DNA from: JAVJPJ01 sp040217295 | GTDB lineage: Bacteria; Pseudomonadota; Alphaproteobacteria; Rhodobacterales; Rhodobacteraceae | Reading direction: 5' to 3' | Assembly: GCA_964460185.1 (NCBI GenBank) | Contig: CAYWTM010000071.1 | Coordinates: 1-18,077 of the forward strand | DNA: 18,077 nucleotides | Translations under genes and position numbers: made by a program | Notes under the pieces: generated by a model | Told to the model about the DNA's origin: nothing | The model's input: the letters and a program-made list of their open reading frames with translations, nothing else | Databases searched by the model: none | Shown: positions 14,729-18,077 of the stretch, one piece after another | Layout: each line of letters begins with the position of its first letter | Position numbering within the stretch: position 1 is the stretch's first letter

Positions 14729-16846
14729 ATGCTTGACACAAACGCAGAAAACACCGCGTCCGTCCCGTCCAGCTATGACGGTCCGATCCTCGAGATCGAC
14801 AAACTGTCGATCTCGTTCTTCACCCGCTTGCGGGAAATTCCGGCCGTGATGGATTTCTCGGTCGCGGTGCAGCCCGGCGAAGCCGTCGGGCTGGTGGGGG
14901 AATCGGGTTGCGGCAAATCCACCGTGGCGCTTGGCGTCATGCAGGATCTTGGCGTCAACGGTCGCGTGGTCGGGGGCTCGATCAAGTTCAAGGGCCGCGA
15001 TCTGGGGACCATGTCCGACGAGGAATTGCGCGATATCCGCGGATCCCAGATCGCGATGATCTATCAAGAACCCATGGCGTCCCTGAACCCGGCGATGAAG
15101 ATCGGCAAGCAGCTGATGGAAGTGCCGATGATCCATGAGGGCATCGGCGAGACCGAGGCCTACAAGCGCGCGCGCCAGGTCGTCGAAGACGTCAAGCTCC
15201 CGGATCCGGACCGCATCCTCAAGGCCTATCCGCACCAGTTGTCCGGCGGCCAGCAGCAGCGCATCGTGATCGCGATGGCGCTGATGTCAAAGCCGTCGCT
15301 CCTGATCCTCGATGAACCGACCACCGCGCTCGACGTGACGGTCGAAGCCTCGATCGTGGCGTTGGTCAAGGACCTGGGCAAGAAATACGGCACCTCGATG
15401 CTGTTCATCTCGCACAACCTGGGTCTGGTCCTGGAAACCTGCGACCGGATCTGCGTGATGTATTCCGGCGAAGCGGTCGAACGTGGCTCCATCGAGGATG
15501 TCTTCGACAAGATGCAGCATCCCTACACCCAGGCGCTGTTCCGGTCGATCCCGCTGCCCGGCGCCGACAAGAACGCGCGGCCTTTGGTGGCCATTCCCGG
15601 AAACTTTCCCCTGCCCCATGAGCGGCCCAATGGCTGCAACTTCGGCCCGCGCTGCGATTATTTCGAAGCCGGACGCTGCGATGCAGGCCCGATCAGCATG
15701 GCCGATGTGGCAGGCAATGACCGACACGCCACACGCTGCTTGCGGTTCGAGGAAATCGACTGGCACGCACCGCTTGCCGCTGCGATCAAACAGGAAAAGG
15801 CCGAAATCGGCGATGTCGTGCTGAAGGTCGACAACCTCAAGAAGTATTACGAGGTCTCGGCGAATTCGATGTTCGGAGGCGGTGGCACGAAGGTCGTGAA
15901 AGCCAACGAGACCGTCAGTTTCGAAGCTCGCGAATCCGAGACGCTGGCCATCGTGGGGGAATCTGGCTGCGGCAAGTCCACGCTCGCCAAGGTCTTGATG
16001 GGGCTGGAGACGGCAACCGAGGGCGAAGTGCTGCTTGGCAATCTGAACATCGAGGACACGGAGATCCAGAACCGGACGACGGCAACCATCTCGTCAATCC
16101 AGATGGTGTTCCAGAACCCGTTCGACACGCTGAACCCGTCCATGTCGGTGGGCAGGCAGATCATCCGGGCGCTGGAAGTCTTCGGCATTGGCGCCAATGA
16201 CGATGCACGCCGGCAACGCATGCTGGAACTGCTGGACCTGGTCAAACTGCCCCGTGCCTTCGCGGAACGCATGCCACGGCAATTGTCGGGCGGCCAAAAG
16301 CAGCGCGTGGGCATTGCGCGCGCCTTTGCCGGTGGCGCCCGGATCGTTGTGGCCGACGAACCGGTCTCGGCGCTCGACGTGTCCGTGCAGGCGGCGGTCA
16401 CGGACCTGCTGATGGAAATTCAGCGGACCGAAAAGACCACGCTGTTGTTCATCTCCCATGACCTCAGCATCGTGCGGTACCTGTCGGACCGGGTGATGGT
16501 GATGTACCTGGGCCATGTGGTCGAAATCGGCGACACCGACCAGGTGTTCTCGCCCCCCTATCACCCCTACACCGAGGCGCTTTTGTCGGCTGTGCCCATC
16601 GCGGATACGTCGGTCAAGAAAAAGCATATCGTGCTGGAAGGCGACATTCCGTCGGCGATGAACCCGCCATCGGGCTGTCCGTTTCAGACACGGTGCCGCT
16701 GGAAATCCAAGGTGCCGGGCGGGTTGTGCGAAAAGGAAGTACCGCCGATGCGGACCCTGGCGGCCGGCCACCAGATCAAATGCCACCTGGCCAGCGAAGA
16801 GCTTGACCAGATGGATCCGGTCATCACCATCCACGCCGACCAATAG
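14729..16846 (+). CDS. Dpp/Opp-type ABC importer ATPase, two nucleotide-binding domains fused in one protein
   Basis: Cytoplasmic motor of the importer. This 705-aa protein joins DppD- and DppF-like halves, as in GsiA and YejF. Domain 1 has Walker A GESGCGKS (57-64), signature LSGGQQQR (171-178), Walker B LILDEP with D195-E196, and H-loop FISHNLG. Domain 2 has GESGCGKS (410-417), LSGGQKQR (519-526), VVADEP with D543-E544, and FISHDLS. Both ATP sites look competent. Each half ends in an oligopeptide/dipeptide-transporter C-terminal domain with four cysteines (C303, C309, C317, C337 and C650, C656, C667, C685). The start is the ATG at 14729 with AAGGA about 8 nt upstream, directly after the permease stop. 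It is the last gene of the operon. Confidence 0.96.
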   Translation: MLDTNAENTASVPSSYDGPILEIDKLSISFFTRLREIPAVMDFSVAVQPGEAVGLVGESGCGKSTVALGVMQDLGVNGRVVGGSIKFKGRDLGTMSDEELRDIRGSQIAMIYQEPMASLNPAMKIGKQLMEVPMIHEGIGETEAYKRARQVVEDVKLPDPDRILKAYPHQLSGGQQQRIVIAMALMSKPSLLILDEPTTALDVTVEASIVALVKDLGKKYGTSMLFISHNLGLVLETCDRICVMYSGEAVERGSIEDVFDKMQHPYTQALFRSIPLPGADKNARPLVAIPGNFPLPHERPNGCNFGPRCDYFEAGRCDAGPISMADVAGNDRHATRCLRFEEIDWHAPLAAAIKQEKAEIGDVVLKVDNLKKYYEVSANSMFGGGGTKVVKANETVSFEARESETLAIVGESGCGKSTLAKVLMGLETATEGEVLLGNLNIEDTEIQNRTTATISSIQMVFQNPFDTLNPSMSVGRQIIRALEVFGIGANDDARRQRMLELLDLVKLPRAFAERMPRQLSGGQKQRVGIARAFAGGARIVVADEPVSALDVSVQAAVTDLLMEIQRTEKTTLLFISHDLSIVRYLSDRVMVMYLGHVVEIGDTDQVFSPPYHPYTEALLSAVPIADTSVKKKHIVLEGDIPSAMNPPSGCPFQTRCRWKSKVPGGLCEKEVPPMRTLAAGHQIKCHLASEELDQMDPVITIHADQ

Positions 16847-16847
16847 C

Positions 16848-16897
16848 CCGCCGGGATCGCGCCACTGCCAGCGCTGGAAGACCCTGTTTTCCGGCGG
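16848..16897 (+). repeat. Inverted repeats just after the fused ATPase gene
   Basis: CCGCCGG (16848-16854) is complementary to CCGGCGG (16891-16897), enclosing the perfect 10-bp palindrome CCAGCGCTGG (16868-16877). It begins 2 nt after the stop codon. It could fold into a branched 3' structure on the importer message. No T-run follows, although GTTTT lies just inside the right arm. A role in termination is possible but unproven. Confidence 0.35.
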
Positions 16898-16929
16898 TGG
16901 CGGCCATTGTGTCGCCAGGCCGTGGACCC

Positions 16930-16981
16930 TATCCCCCAGGGGCAGGCGGCGGGAGCCTCCGGCGGCCATTTATGGGGGATA
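16930..16981. repeat. Nested inverted repeat with GGAGCCTCCGGCGG core (terminator-like, Rhodobacterales-type element)
   Basis: TATCCCCCA (16930-16938) and TGGGGGATA (16973-16981) are perfect 9-bp inverted arms. The 34-nt interior carries the core GGCGGGAGCCTCCGGCGG followed by CCATTTA. It lies between convergent genes, where a two-way terminator would be expected. From memory, GGGAGCCTCCGGCGG followed by an AT-rich stretch recurs between genes in Rhodobacteraceae genomes; I cannot search for this here. A 10-bp direct repeat, GGCGGCCATT, is at 16899-16908 and again at 16961-16970. Confidence 0.55.
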
Positions 16982-17017
16982 AAGATGGGATGAGCGCGCG
17001 CCCCATCGGCCGATGGC

Positions 17018-18077
17018 TCAGCGGTGGGCGCGTCCGATGTTGCCGCTTGTGACGGCAAGCGATTTGATGATGGCGAAAACGTCTTCGCCCGGCGCGAGGC
17101 CAAGGGCCGCGACCGAGCGTTGGGTGACCCGTGCGAGAATGACATCCTCCCCGGTCCGGATACGCACCAGCGCGCCCGGCCCCTTTCCGGGATAGACCGA
17201 CATCACCTTGCCCTGCACGATGTTGAGCGCCGAGATGTCCACGGGTCGCGTGCGCGACAGCATCACGTCCTGCGCCTCGATCCGGAGCCGCAACCGGTCG
17301 CCCGGAACCCCGTCGATATGGGGCAGAAACAGGCTGCCACCCGACACGGACAGGCGGCTGAGTCCGTCATCGTCATGACCTGCCAGCCGCGCTTCGAGGA
17401 TCGCGCCGGCAGCGGCGGGGTCCATCACCGGGATGGCAGCGGGATCCGAGAGGACTTCGGCCGCCGGCCCGCTGGCCAGCACCTGTCCCGCCTCCAGCAC
17501 CACGACGGAATTGGCAAGGCGCGCGACCTCTTCCATGGCGTGCGAGACATAGAGAATGGGCATGTCCGCGTCATCCCTCAGGCGTTCGAGATAGGGCAGT
17601 ATCTCGGCCTTGCGGGCTGGATCGAGCGCGGCCAGAGGCTCATCGAGCAGCAGCATCTGGGGGTCGGACAACAACGCCCGGCCGATGGCCACGCGCTGCC
17701 GTTCGCCGCCCGACAACGCGCCAGGCCGGCGGTCGAGCAGCGGGGCGATGTCGAGCAGGTCCAGAACATGAGGAAGGTCTGCTTTCGCCCGCACCTGGTG
17801 TCCTCGCCGCCGCGCCCCGTACAGCAGGTTTGCCCGCACCGACATGTGGGGGAAAAGCCGTGCTTCCTGAAAGACATAGCCGATGCGGCGGGCCTGGGGC
17901 GACACCCAGACCCCGCGATCGGTATCGGCCAGGATGTTCGCGTCGACGCTGACCCGCGCGCTATCGGGCCTCAGCAGGCCCGCGACCACATTGGCCACCG
18001 TGGTCTTGCCCGCGCCGGACCGGCCGATCAGCGCCGTCAGCCCGCCCGGCGTCTCGAATTGGACCGACAGGTCGAAA
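17018..18077 (-). CDS. modC: Molybdate ABC transporter ATP-binding protein ModC (N-terminus cut by window edge)
   Basis: Energises molybdate (or tungstate) import through ModB. 352 residues are visible; only about ten N-terminal residues lie beyond the window end. Walker A GRSGAGKT is near the visible start, then the Q-loop GYVFQEARLFPHMSV, a form typical of ModC. The signature LSGGERQR, Walker B LLLDEPLAALD and H-loop LYVSHAMEE follow. The C-terminal 65-70 residues form a MOP/TOBE oxyanion-binding domain (LNIVQGKVMSVYPGKGPGAL and VTQRSVAALGLAPGEDVFAIIKS), which in ModC can bind molybdate. modB and modA are expected off the window to the right. It is convergent with the peptide-type importer and has no visible functional tie to it. 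Confidence 0.93.
   Translation of the reverse strand, partial: FDLSVQFETPGGLTALIGRSGAGKTTVANVVAGLLRPDSARVSVDANILADTDRGVWVSPQARRIGYVFQEARLFPHMSVRANLLYGARRRGHQVRAKADLPHVLDLLDIAPLLDRRPGALSGGERQRVAIGRALLSDPQMLLLDEPLAALDPARKAEILPYLERLRDDADMPILYVSHAMEEVARLANSVVVLEAGQVLASGPAAEVLSDPAAIPVMDPAAAGAILEARLAGHDDDGLSRLSVSGGSLFLPHIDGVPGDRLRLRIEAQDVMLSRTRPVDISALNIVQGKVMSVYPGKGPGALVRIRTGEDVILARVTQRSVAALGLAPGEDVFAIIKSLAVTSGNIGRAHR

Noticed and set aside
14723..14731. Possible permease-ATPase fusion by stop read-through (same frame, TGA TCC ATG)
   Set aside because: The ATPase has its own ATG and AAGGA ribosome site, and the fold of the permease is complete; simple translational coupling explains the spacing.
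1..18077. CRISPR arrays, tRNA or rRNA genes, insertion sequences, prophage or defence genes
   Set aside because: I looked for regular repeats, cloverleaf-like sequences, transposase or integrase motifs and nuclease-type domains on both strands and saw none.

Overview
The window is GC-rich chromosomal DNA from an alphaproteobacterium, most likely family Rhodobacteraceae (Roseobacter-like). The protein sequences, the gene order pyrH-frr-uppS-cdsA-dxr-rseP-bamA and a GGAGCCTCCGGCGG-type intergenic element all point there. I cannot name the species from sequence alone. Every stretch without a gene is shorter than 300 bases. I see no tRNA, rRNA, CRISPR array, transposase or other mobile element.

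Region 1 (1 to 8186, minus strand) is a housekeeping and envelope block. Read in its own direction it holds pyrH (UMP kinase), frr (ribosome recycling factor), uppS (undecaprenyl diphosphate synthase), cdsA (CDP-diglyceride synthase), dxr (DXP reductoisomerase), rseP (site-2 protease), a 45-residue single-helix membrane protein, and bamA (outer-membrane protein assembly, cut by the window start). From uppS to rseP the genes sit 4 to 8 nt apart and are surely one transcript. The 45-residue gene is followed by a strong terminator-like hairpin, and bamA has a plausible promoter of its own, so bamA may be a separate unit. The block joins nucleotide supply and ribosome recycling to isoprenoid, phospholipid and peptidoglycan-carrier synthesis and to outer-membrane assembly.

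Region 2 (8187 to 9214) is a strand switch. miaA (tRNA isopentenyltransferase) is divergent from pyrH across 155 nt. MiaA uses DMAPP, a downstream product of the pathway that contains Dxr.

Region 3 (9324 to 16846, plus strand) is an AraC-family regulator followed by a complete peptide/nickel/opine-type (Dpp/Opp) ABC importer. The importer has a Tat-type substrate-binding protein, two unusually large permeases (363 and 485 residues) and one ATPase polypeptide carrying both nucleotide-binding domains. Tandem hairpins separate the binding-protein gene from the permease genes. The substrate is unknown. This is the least ordinary part of the window.

Region 4 (16847 to 18077) is a convergent intergenic stretch with a nested inverted repeat, then the 3' portion of a minus-strand modC (molybdate ABC transporter ATPase) that runs off the window end.

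I found no clearly new biological system. The best candidates for a second look are the importer with enlarged permeases and the small membrane protein between rseP and bamA.
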